Assembly (NCBI RefSeq): GCF_002940945.1
Contig: NZ_PNFV01000001.1
Span: forward strand, 284,750-348,749
Reading direction: 5' to 3'
DNA length: 64,000 nt
From: Limosilactobacillus pontis
GTDB lineage: Bacteria > Bacillota > Bacilli > Lactobacillales > Lactobacillaceae
Made by a program: the position numbers and the translations under genes. Below the pieces are notes generated by a model. The model worked only from the letters and a program-made list of their open reading frames with translations, was not told the DNA's origin and did no database searches. Below, piece by piece: positions 7,755-17,814 of the stretch. Every line of letters starts with the position of its first letter. Positions within the stretch are counted from its first letter, which is position 1.

Positions 7755-10418
7755 TTACTTCTTAAGATCATACCAAGTATCACCGAACTTACTGTCCACC
7801 TTCAGCGGGACATCCAGCTTAACGGCCGAATCCATCACCTTAGGTACCAGTTTTTGCAACACCGGGATTTCTTCCTTGGGGGCCTCAAAGACTAGTTCGT
7901 CATGGATCTGAAGAAGCATTTTAGCCTGAAGGTGACGTTTCTCAAGCTCATGCTGCATCCGAATCATGGCAATCTTAATGATATCGGCCGCACTCCCCTG
8001 AATTGGGGTATTCATCGCTGTTCGTTCCGCAAACGACCGCCGGCTAAAGCTCTTCGCATTAATGTCTGGCAGGTAGCGCCGCCGGTGGGTGATTGTCTCC
8101 ACGTAGCCATGCTCCTTGGCATAGGCCACCGTATCATGAATGTACTTCTCAACACCCGGAAACTCATGGAAGTAGTTCTGAATAAACTCATGGGCCTGAG
8201 AACGACTGACGTGGATCCGCTGAGCCAGCCCGTAATCACTGATTCCGTAAACAATACCGAAGTTTACCGCCTTGGCTCGCCGCCGCATGTTCGGGTCAAT
8301 CTTGGCATCAGCTGGCAGGTGGAAGATCCGCCGGGCCGTGCTGGCGTGGATGTCCTCACCATTTTTGAAGTCCTCCTGAAGGTTCTTGTCTCCCGTGATG
8401 TGAGCTAATACCCGCAGTTCCACTTGAGAATAATCTGAAGAGAAGATTTGCCAGCCCTCATGACTCGGTACAAATGCTCGCCGGATCTGCCGCCCCTCTG
8501 GCAGGCGCACCGGAATGTTCTGCAGGTTCGGGTCAACCGAAGATAGGCGCCCGGTCTGGGTAAGAGTCTGCAAGTAACGGGTGTGAATCTTCTGGTCACT
8601 GGAGTGGATCACCTTAAGCAATCCCGTAATATAGGTCGACTGAAGCTTGGCAATCTGCCGGTACTCCAAGATCTGGGCAACAATTGGCGATTGGTCAGCC
8701 AGCTTTTCAAGGACGTCGACTGCGGTGGAGTAACCGGTCTTAGTCTTCTTGATGACCGGCAGCTTCAGTTTCTCAAAAAGAATGTGGCCGAGTTGCTTGG
8801 TGGAGTTGATGTTGAACTCTTCACCAGCCTCCGTATAGATCTGACTCTCAATCTCGGCCAGGCGCTCCTTGAGCTTGCTTCCCATATTTTTGAGGGTCTG
8901 GGCATCAACGTGGACGCCAGTCATCTCCATTGCGGCCAGAACCCGGGTCAACGGCAGCTCAATATCGGTGTAAAGTGGCATCTGCTGGTTCTCTTCGAGC
9001 TGATCGTAGAGGGGCTGACGAAGGTCCATGATCGCCCGGGCTTTATTGGCTAGATGGGTGAAAAAGATATCATTGTCATCGGGCACCGCCCGCTTGACCC
9101 CTTTGCCATAAACTTCCTCGTCAGTCTGAACATTGTGATAATCGTGTTCACCAGCCACCTTGCCCAAGTCGTTACTATTATCGTTAGTGTTGAGCAAGTA
9201 AGAGGCCAACAGCAGGTCGAAGTCAACACCGGTCAGGCTAATCCCCAGCCGGTGCAGGCCGACGATCTGACCCTTGGCATTGAAGACATTTTTCTTTATC
9301 GACGGGTCCTCCAGCAGGTCCTTGAGCGGCGCCTGCATTAAAAGTTCAGCATCACGGCTAACTAGCCAGTGATGGCCATCGCCGATCACGAAACCGGCAA
9401 ATGGCGACATGTGGTAATTAGCCTCGGGCATCTCCAGGTAGAAGCTGACCGGCCCTTGGAGCGTGCCAACCTGCTGGGCCAGTTGTTCGGCCGTCAACTC
9501 AGTGTATTCAATCGGGGCCATCGCCGATTCACGGTCTTCGGGGTCAATATTCATCTTTTTCAAAAATGACTTAAAATCCATCTGCTGGTAGAAATCGATC
9601 AATTCCTCGGTTTGCTCCCCCTGGTAGGCAAGATCCGCTAAACTAACCTTGATTGGGGCGTCACGTAGAATCGTTGCCAGAGTTTTGCACTCACGGGCAA
9701 TTGCTTCTTCCTCGACCAAGTGCTCCTTCATCTTGCTCTTTTTGAGTTCGTCGATGTGATCATAGAGGCCTTCAATAGAGCCAAACTGCTTGACCAGGCG
9801 CAAGGCGGTCTTCTCGCCAATTTTGGTGACTCCCGGGTAGTTATCTGAACTATCACCCATCAAGGCCTTCATATCAATGATCTGAGCTGGGGTGATGCCT
9901 AGTTTCTCTTCGACATGAGCCGGGGTGTAGTGTTCAGTCTCAGTAACTCCCTTATGGGTCACCGCCACCGTGGTATGATCGCTGGCCAGCTGGGTCAGAT
10001 CCCGGTCCCCAGTCACGATCAGGGTCGTATAGCCAGCATCATCCGCCTCCTTGGCCAGGGTACCGATAATGTCGTCAGCCTCGTAGTTAGGAAGCTCGTA
10101 ACTATGCAGGCCAGCTGCCTTGACAAGCTGGCGCACATAGGGCAGCTGTTCGATCAGTTCCTCGGGAGTCTTGTTCCGGCCACCCTTGTAGTCACTGTAC
10201 ATTTTGGTACGGAAGGTCACCTTGCCGGCGTCAAAGGCTACCAGGGCTGCATCCGGGTGGAAGTTGCCCAACACGTGATCCAGCATCAACTTAAAGCCAT
10301 AAATAGCCGCCGTGTGCAGGCCATTCTTATTGGTAAACTTGTCAATCTGACTGTGCATGGCAAAGAACGCCCGGAAGACGATGCTGTTACCATCAATCAA
10401 TAGCAATTGTTTTGTCAT
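7755..10418 (-). CDS. polA: DNA polymerase I
   Basis: This 887-aa polymerase has an N-terminal 5'-3' exonuclease domain (about 1-290), a central 3'-5' exonuclease-like domain and a C-terminal polymerase domain. Polymerase motif A (DYSQVELRVLAH), motif B (RRRAKAVNFGIVYG) and motif C (QIHDELVFE, near residue 838) are intact. The central domain has lost the DxE metal ligands (FYLEMPEAN where FDxET is expected), so proofreading is probably absent, as in Bacillus Pol I. It heads the polA-mutM-coaE run. Confidence 0.98.
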   Translation of the reverse strand: MTKQLLLIDGNSIVFRAFFAMHSQIDKFTNKNGLHTAAIYGFKLMLDHVLGNFHPDAALVAFDAGKVTFRTKMYSDYKGGRNKTPEELIEQLPYVRQLVKAAGLHSYELPNYEADDIIGTLAKEADDAGYTTLIVTGDRDLTQLASDHTTVAVTHKGVTETEHYTPAHVEEKLGITPAQIIDMKALMGDSSDNYPGVTKIGEKTALRLVKQFGSIEGLYDHIDELKKSKMKEHLVEEEAIARECKTLATILRDAPIKVSLADLAYQGEQTEELIDFYQQMDFKSFLKKMNIDPEDRESAMAPIEYTELTAEQLAQQVGTLQGPVSFYLEMPEANYHMSPFAGFVIGDGHHWLVSRDAELLMQAPLKDLLEDPSIKKNVFNAKGQIVGLHRLGISLTGVDFDLLLASYLLNTNDNSNDLGKVAGEHDYHNVQTDEEVYGKGVKRAVPDDNDIFFTHLANKARAIMDLRQPLYDQLEENQQMPLYTDIELPLTRVLAAMEMTGVHVDAQTLKNMGSKLKERLAEIESQIYTEAGEEFNINSTKQLGHILFEKLKLPVIKKTKTGYSTAVDVLEKLADQSPIVAQILEYRQIAKLQSTYITGLLKVIHSSDQKIHTRYLQTLTQTGRLSSVDPNLQNIPVRLPEGRQIRRAFVPSHEGWQIFSSDYSQVELRVLAHITGDKNLQEDFKNGEDIHASTARRIFHLPADAKIDPNMRRRAKAVNFGIVYGISDYGLAQRIHVSRSQAHEFIQNYFHEFPGVEKYIHDTVAYAKEHGYVETITHRRRYLPDINAKSFSRRSFAERTAMNTPIQGSAADIIKIAMIRMQHELEKRHLQAKMLLQIHDELVFEAPKEEIPVLQKLVPKVMDSAVKLDVPLKVDSKFGDTWYDLKK

Positions 10419-10541
10419 TTAATTCCCGCCCTTCTTTTTCTAGAAATAATTGTACCAAAGATTAGCAGTGACGGTTAATTTCCCGATCGGTCTTATCTGG
10501 AATATAATAAATAGCGATTATTATATTAAGGACTGATTCAT

Positions 10542-11219
10542 ATGCATAACCTCATCGACCAGCATCCCCTGGCTGAGGCGCGGCTATTCGCTGTTGCCCT
10601 CACCTTCTGCGGAGGCTTCACTGACGCCTTTACCTACATTCAGTGCAACCACACCCTAGCGGCGGCTCAAACAGGAAACATTGTCTTTCTAAGTGCTGCT
10701 TTGGCTAATCATAATCTGCTTGGCGTGGTCGATCGCCTCGCTTCACTAATTGCCTTCATTATTGGGTTAGCAGTCGTCAGTATTTTTCATGCTCATATTA
10801 CCCATTACTGGCGCGTTTTCTGCCTAATTCCAATTCTGATCATTGGTGTTATCGTCGGCGGCTTACCAGCAAGCTTTCCGACCTACATCAGCGTCCCAGC
10901 AATCTCGTTTGGCCTTGCCATGCAAAACGCCGCTTTCAGCAAGATTGCTGGACTCGGCTACAGCAACGTCTTCACTAGCGGCAACATCAAGAAGTCGGTG
11001 GTTGCCTGGAGTGAATACTATTTCCACCACGATCAGCACCAACGTCAGCCCGCCATAGATTACAGCGCGATCGTCGTCAGCTTCACCCTCGGTGCGATTG
11101 TTTCTGCACAAGTTCAACCATTTCTGCACATGAAGACGATCTGGGTGGCTGTGCTGATCATCCTTATCATTAACGTCACCTACTACCTCAAGAAGTGGTT
11201 AATTGAGGGACAAAAATAA
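10542..11219 (+). CDS. YoaK family (DUF1275) membrane protein
   Basis: This 225-aa hydrophobic protein has about six predicted membrane segments and the DUF1275 hallmark GGFTDAFTYIQCNHTLAAAQTGN near its N-terminus. The family is widespread and of unknown function. It is monocistronic, divergent from polA, and ends in a hairpin shared with the convergent BI-1 gene. A start at ATG 10542 has an AAGGA site upstream. Confidence 0.9.
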   Translation: MHNLIDQHPLAEARLFAVALTFCGGFTDAFTYIQCNHTLAAAQTGNIVFLSAALANHNLLGVVDRLASLIAFIIGLAVVSIFHAHITHYWRVFCLIPILIIGVIVGGLPASFPTYISVPAISFGLAMQNAAFSKIAGLGYSNVFTSGNIKKSVVAWSEYYFHHDQHQRQPAIDYSAIVVSFTLGAIVSAQVQPFLHMKTIWVAVLIILIINVTYYLKKWLIEGQK

Positions 11220-11252
11220 AAGCCAAACCAGGAAGAATCCTAGTTTGGCTTT
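11219..11252. terminator. Bidirectional terminator between DUF1275 gene and BI-1 gene
   Basis: AAAGCCAAAC and GTTTGGCTTT form a 10-bp stem between two convergent genes, flanked by A- and T-rich tails on both sides. Confidence 0.85.
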
Positions 11253-11257
11253 CTTAT

Positions 11258-11971
11258 TTAGTCGCGATTGCTCATACCAAAAATCTGCAGGAATGAGATG
11301 AAAAGGTTGATGAAATCGAGGTAGAGTTGGAGGGCTCCCACGATCGCCAACCCGGTCAGCGTGTTTTGATCGCTGTAATTCATGTAAATCTGCTTCATCT
11401 TCTGGGCATCCCAGGCTGTCAGCACAACGAAGATGATAACAGCGATAAAGGAGAAGATATAAGTGATGGCTGGACTGTGCAGAAACATGTTAACGATCCA
11501 GGCGATCATCAATGCCACCAGAGCCGCCATGGCATGGGCACCAAACCGACTCAAGTCACGCTTGGTGACCGTCCCATAGATGGCCATCGTAGCAAAGACC
11601 GCGGCGGATGAAACAAAGGCGGCCGCAATGTCAGCCCCCGTGTAGACACCAGCAATCAGGGCAAATTCAACCCCGTAAATGATCGCCGTCAGCATCAGCA
11701 TGATAAATCCCCCAGCCGGATTGCGAGTTGCACTAAAGCTAACCCCCATCGACAAGGCAATTGGTAGCAACAGAATGATCCAGACCATCGCCGGGTGTTG
11801 GCCAAAGAAGCTCATCACCTGGGCACGAAAGACTGTCATTGTCAGATAGGCACTCAGCGCTGAGACGAGGACAGCCAGGGTCATGTTCCCGTACATCCGG
11901 GTCAGAAAACGGTTCAGGCCCGCGGCGTCGGTCACAACCCGCCGGCCAGTACCACCAGAAAAGTTATCCAT
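11258..11971 (-). CDS. Bax inhibitor-1 (BI-1/YetJ) family membrane protein
   Basis: This 237-aa protein has about seven membrane segments and the family's C-terminal block (LTAWDAQKMKQIY, then GALQLYLDFINLFISFLQIFG). Bacterial BI-1 proteins such as YetJ are pH-sensitive calcium-leak channels; this function is by homology. The gene is monocistronic with AGAGGGA upstream of its ATG. Confidence 0.93.
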   Translation of the reverse strand: MDNFSGGTGRRVVTDAAGLNRFLTRMYGNMTLAVLVSALSAYLTMTVFRAQVMSFFGQHPAMVWIILLLPIALSMGVSFSATRNPAGGFIMLMLTAIIYGVEFALIAGVYTGADIAAAFVSSAAVFATMAIYGTVTKRDLSRFGAHAMAALVALMIAWIVNMFLHSPAITYIFSFIAVIIFVVLTAWDAQKMKQIYMNYSDQNTLTGLAIVGALQLYLDFINLFISFLQIFGMSNRD

Positions 11972-12067
11972 CAGATAATCCCTCTTTCTTATTTAATTAT
12001 GAAAAGTCTAAACACCTTTAACATAGCACAAAGGCGGCTACAATCACTACTATTTTATTCGTTAATC

Positions 12068-13375
12068 TTACTTATTAAGAATTTCTTTATACTTATCTTC
12101 GTACTTCTCAATGTCACCGGCCCCCATGAAGATCACCACGGCATTGTGATACTGGGCCAGCTTATCCATCGTATCCATGTCGATCCCCTCGCTGCCTGGA
12201 ATCTTGGCTTCCAGGTCGGCACTGGAGATGTTCCCCTTATTTTCCCGAATGGAACCGAAAATCGGAGTGACGTAAACTTTGTCGGCCCGGCTGAGTGAGC
12301 TGGCAAAGCCATCAATATAAGCAGCCAGCCGGGAATAAGTATGTGGCTGAAAGACGGCAATAACTTGTTTATCCGGGTACTTCTGGCGGGCAGCGTCAAT
12401 CGTTGCCTTGATTTCACTTGGGTGGTGAGCATAATCATCGATCATCTTGTCATCAGCCACGTCGGTTTCGCTGAAGCGCCGCTTGACACCAGTGAAATTG
12501 GCCAGCTCCTTCTTGATGTCAGCCATGTCGATGTGTTCCATGTAGGCCACTGCCAGAACCGCCAGACTGTTTAAGACGCTGTGTTCACCATAGAGGTGGA
12601 TGGTAAAAGTGCCCAGTTTCTGGTCACGGAAGTAGGCATCGTAGGTTGAGCCAGCCGGTGTCCGTTGAATATTCTCTGCCCGGAAATCATCATTTTCACC
12701 AGTCCCATAGTAGTAAATCGGCACATCGACATCAAGTTTATGAAGGTTAGCATCATCACCCCAGGCAAAGATGGCTTTCTTAACCTGCCGGCCGTAAGTT
12801 TCAAAGGACTGGCGAACATCGTCAATATTCTTGAAGTAGTCTGGGTGGTCGAAGTCAATATTGGTCATAATGGCATAATCTGGGTGGTAGGCCAGGAAGT
12901 GGTCACGATATTCGTCAGCCTCAAAGACGAAGAAGCGGTCTTGGGCATCCCCTTTACCAACTCCGTCACCAATCAGGTAGCTGGTCGGTTCCACAGCATC
13001 CAACACATGGGCTAGTAGAGCCGTCGTGCTGGTCTTGCCGTGCGCCCCAGCGATCCCGATGCTAGTGTGATTGGCTACCTCATTTTCTACCGCTGCCGGA
13101 TAGGACATGATCTTGAGACCAAGCTCATGAGCCCGCTTGATCTCCGGGTGGTCATCGTCAAAGGCGTTTCCCTGGATGATCGTCATTCCCGGCTTGATGT
13201 TGGCCGGGTCAAACGGCAAGATCTTAATTCCCGCCTTCAGTAGGGGCCCCTGGGTGAAGGTTTCCTTCTCGATATCGGATCCCAGCACTGTATTCCCCTT
13301 ATCATGCAAGATCCGGGCCAGCGAGGCCATTCCGGTTCCCTTGATTCCAACAAAATAATATGTTTGCTTTTCCAT
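12068..13375 (-). CDS. murC: UDP-N-acetylmuramate--L-alanine ligase
   Basis: MurC adds L-Ala to UDP-MurNAc in peptidoglycan precursor synthesis. The protein (about 435 aa) has an N-terminal nucleotide-sugar motif ([16 protein letters not shown]), the Mur ligase P-loop [12 protein letters not shown], and the later [10 protein letters not shown] segment. TTG-ATG are adjacent at the start; the ATG at 13375 is preferred, with AAAGGA upstream. It is alone in its transcription unit here. Confidence 0.97.
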   Translation of the reverse strand: MEKQTYYFVGIKGTGMASLARILHDKGNTVLGSDIEKETFTQGPLLKAGIKILPFDPANIKPGMTIIQGNAFDDDHPEIKRAHELGLKIMSYPAAVENEVANHTSIGIAGAHGKTSTTALLAHVLDAVEPTSYLIGDGVGKGDAQDRFFVFEADEYRDHFLAYHPDYAIMTNIDFDHPDYFKNIDDVRQSFETYGRQVKKAIFAWGDDANLHKLDVDVPIYYYGTGENDDFRAENIQRTPAGSTYDAYFRDQKLGTFTIHLYGEHSVLNSLAVLAVAYMEHIDMADIKKELANFTGVKRRFSETDVADDKMIDDYAHHPSEIKATIDAARQKYPDKQVIAVFQPHTYSRLAAYIDGFASSLSRADKVYVTPIFGSIRENKGNISSADLEAKIPGSEGIDMDTMDKLAQYHNAVVIFMGAGDIEKYEDKYKEILNK

Positions 13376-13417
13376 CAATCCAGTTTCCTTTCAGCTTTTA
13401 TGCAATTAATTTAAAAG

Positions 13418-13451
13418 TTATTGAGGGGCCAGTTCCCCAGTCCCTCAATAA
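13418..13451 (-). terminator. Terminator downstream of the ytpR gene
   Basis: TTATTGAGGG pairs with CCCTCAATAA. On the minus strand the stem is followed by CTTTTAAA, a weak T-tract. Confidence 0.7.
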
Positions 13452-13499
13452 ATAATATAGCATTCTAGTATTTTGGCAATAGCTTTCACCAAGAATTAA

Positions 13500-14144
13500 C
13501 TATTTTGCTGGAAAGTATGTGTTAGCCCGGTCAAAATCAACCGCTTCGCCAACTGCTTGCCAGTCGTCAGGGATGATCCACAGTCCCTTTTCATCTGGAG
13601 CATTCTTCAGGTGCAGTTCACGGAAACCGCACAGCATACCATCACTCTCTACCCCCATCAGGGCGCCAGGCCAGATAATCTTGCCATCCGGCATCATAGC
13701 ACCAGGGCGGGCCACAACAACCTTGATCCCCGCCTTAACATTTGGTGAACCACAGACAATCTGGACAGTCTGGTCATTACCGATCCGGGTCTGGGTAATC
13801 TTCAAGTGATCTGACTTTGGGTGATCCTCCAGCTTCTCTACATAGCCGACAACGAACTTAGGTGTGGTATCAGCTGTCAGCTGCTGGGTAAAGCCTGCCG
13901 CCGTCAGCTTGGCATTGAGTTTTGCCACCTGGTCCGTACTCAAGAAGACTTGGCCATTTTGGTTCTTTAGTTCGGGCAGGATCGTGCTGGCCGCCAGGAA
14001 ATTATAGCCCAGCAGTTGACCCTTGGTATTGGTAATTTGGGCTACCCCATCATTGACCGTGCTGGTCTGATCGCCATCATCAGGGGCCGTAATGACGACT
14101 AAGATGTCGCTCATTTCCTTCGGGTTGTAACTTGAAATTAACAT
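13500..14144 (-). CDS. ytpR: YtpR family tRNA-binding protein
   Basis: This 214-aa protein has a lineage-specific N-terminal domain and a C-terminal EMAP/PheT-B2-like tRNA-binding OB-fold (VGYVEKLEDHPKSDHLKITQ, then VQIVCGSPNVKAG). This fold resembles the N-terminal part of PheT but occurs here as a free-standing protein. The substrate of YtpR is not established. It lies just downstream of a thioredoxin-like gene, the ytpP-ytpR neighbourhood known in Bacillus. Confidence 0.92.
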   Translation of the reverse strand: MLISSYNPKEMSDILVVITAPDDGDQTSTVNDGVAQITNTKGQLLGYNFLAASTILPELKNQNGQVFLSTDQVAKLNAKLTAAGFTQQLTADTTPKFVVGYVEKLEDHPKSDHLKITQTRIGNDQTVQIVCGSPNVKAGIKVVVARPGAMMPDGKIIWPGALMGVESDGMLCGFRELHLKNAPDEKGLWIIPDDWQAVGEAVDFDRANTYFPAK

Positions 14145-14180
14145 CGAATGTTCCTTTCCAATTTGAATTTGGGATCATCA

Positions 14181-14212
14181 AAAGATGACGGTCCCGTACC
14201 GCCATCTTATTT
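14181..14212 (-). terminator. Terminator of the thioredoxin-like gene
   Basis: AAGATGGCGG pairs with CCGTCATCTT (one G-T pair), then a short T-tract on the minus strand. The hairpin abuts the stop codon of the gene. Confidence 0.7.
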
Positions 14213-14532
14213 TACTTCAAATTGCGCAAAAAATCTTCCACTTGTTGCCTGCTTTTCCGATCTTTGCTGACGAAGCGGCCAATTTCAACCCCATCCTGGT
14301 AGACGACAAAGCTTGGAATCCCAAAAATGTTAAGGTCGGCAGCCAGGTCGATATTTTCATCCCGATCAACCAGGAAGAAATGTGCATCACTAAACTCCTG
14401 CTCAATGGCGGGCATCGCCGGCTTGATGGCCTGACAATCTGGACACCAATCGGCAGTAAAGAAGAGAACATAGCGACCATCCTGCACCTTTTTGATAAGT
14501 TTATCCTTACGCATTACCGGTAATTTTTCCAT
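14212..14532 (-). CDS. Thioredoxin-like protein (YtpP type)
   Basis: This is a roughly 106-aa single thioredoxin fold with the redox motif WCPDC and a conserved cis-Pro region (FGIPSFVVYQDG). The WCPDC variant is typical of small thioredoxin-like proteins of the YtpP type rather than WCGPC thioredoxin A. The ATG at 14532 is chosen because GGAGG lies 7 nt upstream; an in-frame extension to 14556 lacks this. It neighbours ytpR, as in Bacillus. Confidence 0.9.
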   Translation of the reverse strand: MEKLPVMRKDKLIKKVQDGRYVLFFTADWCPDCQAIKPAMPAIEQEFSDAHFFLVDRDENIDLAADLNIFGIPSFVVYQDGVEIGRFVSKDRKSRQQVEDFLRNLK

Positions 14533-14580
14533 CCTAATTCCTCCATCATTTTTCACTAATTATATCACCGCTTCTGGGTC

Positions 14581-14602
14581 GGACCAGGAAATTACCTGGT
14601 CC
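14581..14602. repeat. Perfect inverted repeat between divergent promoters
   Basis: GGACCAGG and CCTGGTCC flank the 6-bp centre AAATTA. No T-tract follows on either strand, so it is more likely an operator or RNA hairpin than a terminator. It lies between the thioredoxin-like gene and the divergent PepSY-like gene. Confidence 0.6.
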
Positions 14603-14702
14603 AGCCAATTTGTTTTTATCCATAACGGTATGGTAAAATAAATGCGTCGTCTTAAATTACCCAATCTCCAAATAATTCAAGAAAGAAGTAATTTAATCTA
14701 AA

Positions 14703-15038
14703 ATGAACGATTCAAACAATACAGCTAACCCCTGGATCGTCCCGATTACCCTCGGGGCTTCCGGGCTTGCCGGCTTCATTGCGGGTAAGCTCTTTGGCAA
14801 TCGGCCAATGTCCGCGCGGCGAATCTTGCGAATGGTTCGCAACGATTTTGCCCGTGAAGGTCAGATTGCCGGGAGTTGGATCGACCACCATCCGGTACCG
14901 TTTCAGCGCTTTGCTGTTAAGACGAGTGCCTACCAGGGTGGCCTGACCCGCCGCGAAGACGAGGAGCTAATTAATTATGAGTTCAAGGCTGACGCCTATA
15001 CTGGTAGCCTGTTGGAACTCAAACGAATTGAAGACTAA
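14703..15038 (+). CDS. Membrane-anchored small protein with PepSY-like C-terminus
   Basis: The 111-aa protein has one N-terminal membrane segment (IVPITLGASGLAGFIAGKLF) and a C-terminal domain ending in NYEFKADAYTGSLLELKRI. That ending resembles the last strands of PepSY domains (Y-x-F/V-x-A-x-TG-x-L). The assignment is my own reading and moderately uncertain. It is monocistronic, with a hairpin shared with convergent trmB. Its function is unknown. Confidence 0.75.
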   Translation: MNDSNNTANPWIVPITLGASGLAGFIAGKLFGNRPMSARRILRMVRNDFAREGQIAGSWIDHHPVPFQRFAVKTSAYQGGLTRREDEELINYEFKADAYTGSLLELKRIED

Positions 15039-15040
15039 CT

Positions 15041-15079
15041 AAAAATGGCTGATAAGGAATCCCTCATCAGCCATTTTTC
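15041..15079. terminator. Bidirectional terminator between PepSY-like gene and trmB
   Basis: AAAAATGGCTGAT pairs with ATCAGCCATTTTT, giving T-tracts on both strands. Confidence 0.9.
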
Positions 15080-15081
15080 TA

Positions 15082-15726
15082 TTATTCAAAATGAGCGGTC
15101 AGCTTGTAAATTGGCTGACCCTTAGCCGCAAACTTCTGCTCGTACTCAGTCTCGACGTTGTGCTCACCCTCTTCACTGTTATGAAGGTCAAGCCAGACAC
15201 CATCAAAGTGCATTCCAAAGTTATTCATGCTCTGTAGAGAGAATTCAAAAAATCCCATGTTATCAGTCTTCAGTTCAATTGCTCCCTGGGCCTTTAAGAT
15301 CTCCTGATAACTAGCCAGGAAGGTCTTGTAGGTCAGCCGCCGCTTGGTATGACGCTTCTTTGGCCACGGATCGGAGAAGTTCAGATACAGTTGGTCAATC
15401 TCGTGAGGTTCAAAGAACGTGTTGAGATCTTCACCGTCCCCGCAAATCAGCTGCAGGTTCGGCAGCGGATTCTCGCTTAAGGCTTTCTTTAAGGCAATCG
15501 CTGCTACTGTCCGTTGAATCTCCAGGCCGATGAAGTTGAATTCCGGATGAGCCTTGGCCATTCCAATGATGAACTGGCCTTTCCCCATTCCAACTTCCAG
15601 GTGGATTGGCTGCGGCTTAGCAAAGCGTTGCTGCCACTTGCCTTTCCAGTCAGCGGCATTTGTAATCATCATTTCTGGATGGGCCGTAATCAATGGATCG
15701 GCCCACTTCTTATGTTTAACACGCAT
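15082..15726 (-). CDS. trmB: tRNA (guanine-46-N7)-methyltransferase
   Basis: TrmB makes m7G46 in tRNA. The 214-aa protein has the SAM-binding segment [11 protein letters not shown] and the family signature [17 protein letters not shown]. Length and N-terminus are typical. It lies 3 bp after the ecsB stop on the same strand, so it is probably the last gene of the ecsA-ecsB-trmB unit. Confidence 0.97.
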   Translation of the reverse strand: MRVKHKKWADPLITAHPEMMITNAADWKGKWQQRFAKPQPIHLEVGMGKGQFIIGMAKAHPEFNFIGLEIQRTVAAIALKKALSENPLPNLQLICGDGEDLNTFFEPHEIDQLYLNFSDPWPKKRHTKRRLTYKTFLASYQEILKAQGAIELKTDNMGFFEFSLQSMNNFGMHFDGVWLDLHNSEEGEHNVETEYEQKFAAKGQPIYKLTAHFE

Positions 15727-15729
15727 AAT

Positions 15730-16944
15730 TTAAATTTCCTCACTTAATTTCTTAATTCGGGCCCGGAAATAAAACCGGGTAAGCAATACTACTTCAACAA
15801 CGGCCAGAACCAGATTAATCAGGAACTGCCGCCAGTTTAATTCGATCCCGAGACTGGCCAAAACAATCAGCAAGGCCACCAGAGTAGTCACGCTGACCAA
15901 GAGTCGTGAAAAATCGGCCTGCCGCTGGGCAACAGTCACCGGATAGAGGTGGGTGAAGACGTTGCCGTCAAACTGGTCAAACAGCGGCATCAACTGGGTC
16001 GCTATCAAATAGATAAACAAAACCACCAGAACGGTATTGAGCCAGGTGATCGGCACCAAGAAGACCACCACCATCGCCAGCAGAGTCAGCCGGATAATGA
16101 TCCCGCTAATATCGGTGTTGCGTAGCAGGCCGCGAGCATAGAGGTATGCCCAGGGATGCCCAGGGGCCGTCAGTAAACGGATCAACCCATTAGCCCAGGC
16201 CCGCCGTTTGACATTGCCTTGGACCTTTGGCACGTCGGTAAAGAGGTTGAAGAAACGGTAGACACTGTACATCCGGTCGTCTTCCGTCTTAACCGCCATC
16301 TGCCAGTCGATCATCAGCTTGGCTGGGTGGAAGAGACAGGTCGTCGCCACCATGATAACAATCCCGAGGGCCGCACCAGCCAGTGGATTAACAAGCCAGG
16401 TGACCACGGCGATAACCAGGGGAATTCCCCACTGGAACAAGCGCAGCCACGATCGTTGCCGAACCCACTGCTGGCTGACCATCCCCTGAGCCAGCTGTAG
16501 CCAGCTGGCCTTTGCTAAGACAGCAGACAGAATAGCAGCTACAATGGCCACTGTTGTCATTTTCTCGGTTGTCAGAGCAAAAGGCAGGGCAACAAAAGTC
16601 CCCGCCAGGGTCATCAGCTCACCCAGGATCAGGCTATAACGACCAGCTTGACGCAGGTAGCGTTGCATGTGTCCAACCTGAGGCAGAAGAAAGACCGGGT
16701 CTGGCCGCTCCACGAGGGTCGCCAACCGACCAACCTGGGCCAGGGCGGTGAACCATGCCACCAGTAGCCAGCGGCTCCACCAAAGCTGTGGACCGAGTTG
16801 GGGCAGCCACTGCGCATAGCCATATGCCAAGGCCCCAAACAGGAAGAAGAGGGCAATGACAAAGTGGTCGTTGAATACCAGCCGCCAGTACTTCAACAGG
16901 AGCATGAAGTGACGCTGGCGCCGCTTATTAAACAGATTATTCAT
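15730..16944 (-). CDS. ecsB: ABC transporter permease EcsB
   Basis: This roughly 404-aa multispanning membrane protein with many hydrophobic segments forms the permease of the Ecs exporter. Ecs affects secretion and intramembrane proteolysis in Bacillus; the substrate is unknown. The ATG at 16944 overlaps the ecsA stop (ATGAATAA); an ATG 9 nt upstream has no room for a ribosome site. The neighbourhood ecsA-ecsB with HIT and PrsA close by matches Bacillus. Confidence 0.9.
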   Translation of the reverse strand: MNNLFNKRRQRHFMLLLKYWRLVFNDHFVIALFFLFGALAYGYAQWLPQLGPQLWWSRWLLVAWFTALAQVGRLATLVERPDPVFLLPQVGHMQRYLRQAGRYSLILGELMTLAGTFVALPFALTTEKMTTVAIVAAILSAVLAKASWLQLAQGMVSQQWVRQRSWLRLFQWGIPLVIAVVTWLVNPLAGAALGIVIMVATTCLFHPAKLMIDWQMAVKTEDDRMYSVYRFFNLFTDVPKVQGNVKRRAWANGLIRLLTAPGHPWAYLYARGLLRNTDISGIIIRLTLLAMVVVFLVPITWLNTVLVVLFIYLIATQLMPLFDQFDGNVFTHLYPVTVAQRQADFSRLLVSVTTLVALLIVLASLGIELNWRQFLINLVLAVVEVVLLTRFYFRARIKKLSEEI

Positions 16945-17674
16945 GATGACCATCCCTTGCTAAATGGAGATAGATCTCATCCAATGATTCGTTTGGCCGA
17001 TCACCGAGCTTACGTAACTCATCAAGAGTACCGCGGGCCCGGACCCTTCCGTCAGCCAGCAGAACGAAACGGTCACAGTAACGCTGAGCGGTATCAAGAA
17101 CGTGGGTCGACATCAAAACCGCCACCCCATTCTCCTTCTTACGTTCAATCAGGTTTAACAGGTCATGCACAGCCAGTGGATCCAGGCCATAGAAGGGCTC
17201 GTCGACAATCAGAAGCTTGGCGTTAGTCATGAAGGCGCAGCAAATCATCACCTTCTGCTTCATCCCCTTGGAGAAGTTAGCCGGAAACCAGTCCAGTTTG
17301 TTATCAAGTCGAAAAGTCTTCAGAAGCCGGTGAGCTCGCTGCCATGCCTGGTCATGATCTAAACCATAAGCATCCATCGTCAACTCCAGATGTTCCTTTA
17401 GTGTCAGTTCATCATAGAGGATCGGCGTCTCGGGAACATAGGCGATCTGTTGCTTGTACTTCTCCGGCTCATCCTGGATGCTGAGCCCGTTCAGCGTAAT
17501 CTTCCCGGAAAACGGTCGCAGAATGCCGATCACGTGATTGAGCGTTGTTGACTTACCGGCCCCGTTCAGCCCAATCAGCCCGACAAGTTCACCGGGTTGG
17601 ACATCCAAACTGACGTCCTTCAGCACAGGGAGCTGGGAGTAGCCCCCAACCAGGTTCTTAATCTCAAGTGCCAT
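16937..17674 (-). CDS. ecsA: ABC transporter ATP-binding protein EcsA
   Basis: This 245-aa ABC ATPase has Walker A GLNGAGKST, a variant signature FSKGMKQK instead of LSGGQ, and Walker B LLIVDEPFYGLDP. The FSKGM signature is typical of EcsA-like exporters. It precedes and overlaps ecsB by 8 bp. It powers the Ecs exporter; the substrate is unknown. Confidence 0.94.
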   Translation of the reverse strand: MALEIKNLVGGYSQLPVLKDVSLDVQPGELVGLIGLNGAGKSTTLNHVIGILRPFSGKITLNGLSIQDEPEKYKQQIAYVPETPILYDELTLKEHLELTMDAYGLDHDQAWQRAHRLLKTFRLDNKLDWFPANFSKGMKQKVMICCAFMTNAKLLIVDEPFYGLDPLAVHDLLNLIERKKENGVAVLMSTHVLDTAQRYCDRFVLLADGRVRARGTLDELRKLGDRPNESLDEIYLHLARDGHHE

Positions 17675-17814
17675 TATTGTCGCGATCCCTTCTTTTTTAT
17701 ATTAAAATTTCTTCAGCATTTAATTATAACATACCAGATTATCCTCTCCGCAGTGAAGAAAGACGTATTTTAAGTTATACTAGGAGATAGTAAACCAAAA
17801 GGAGGGTGTACATC

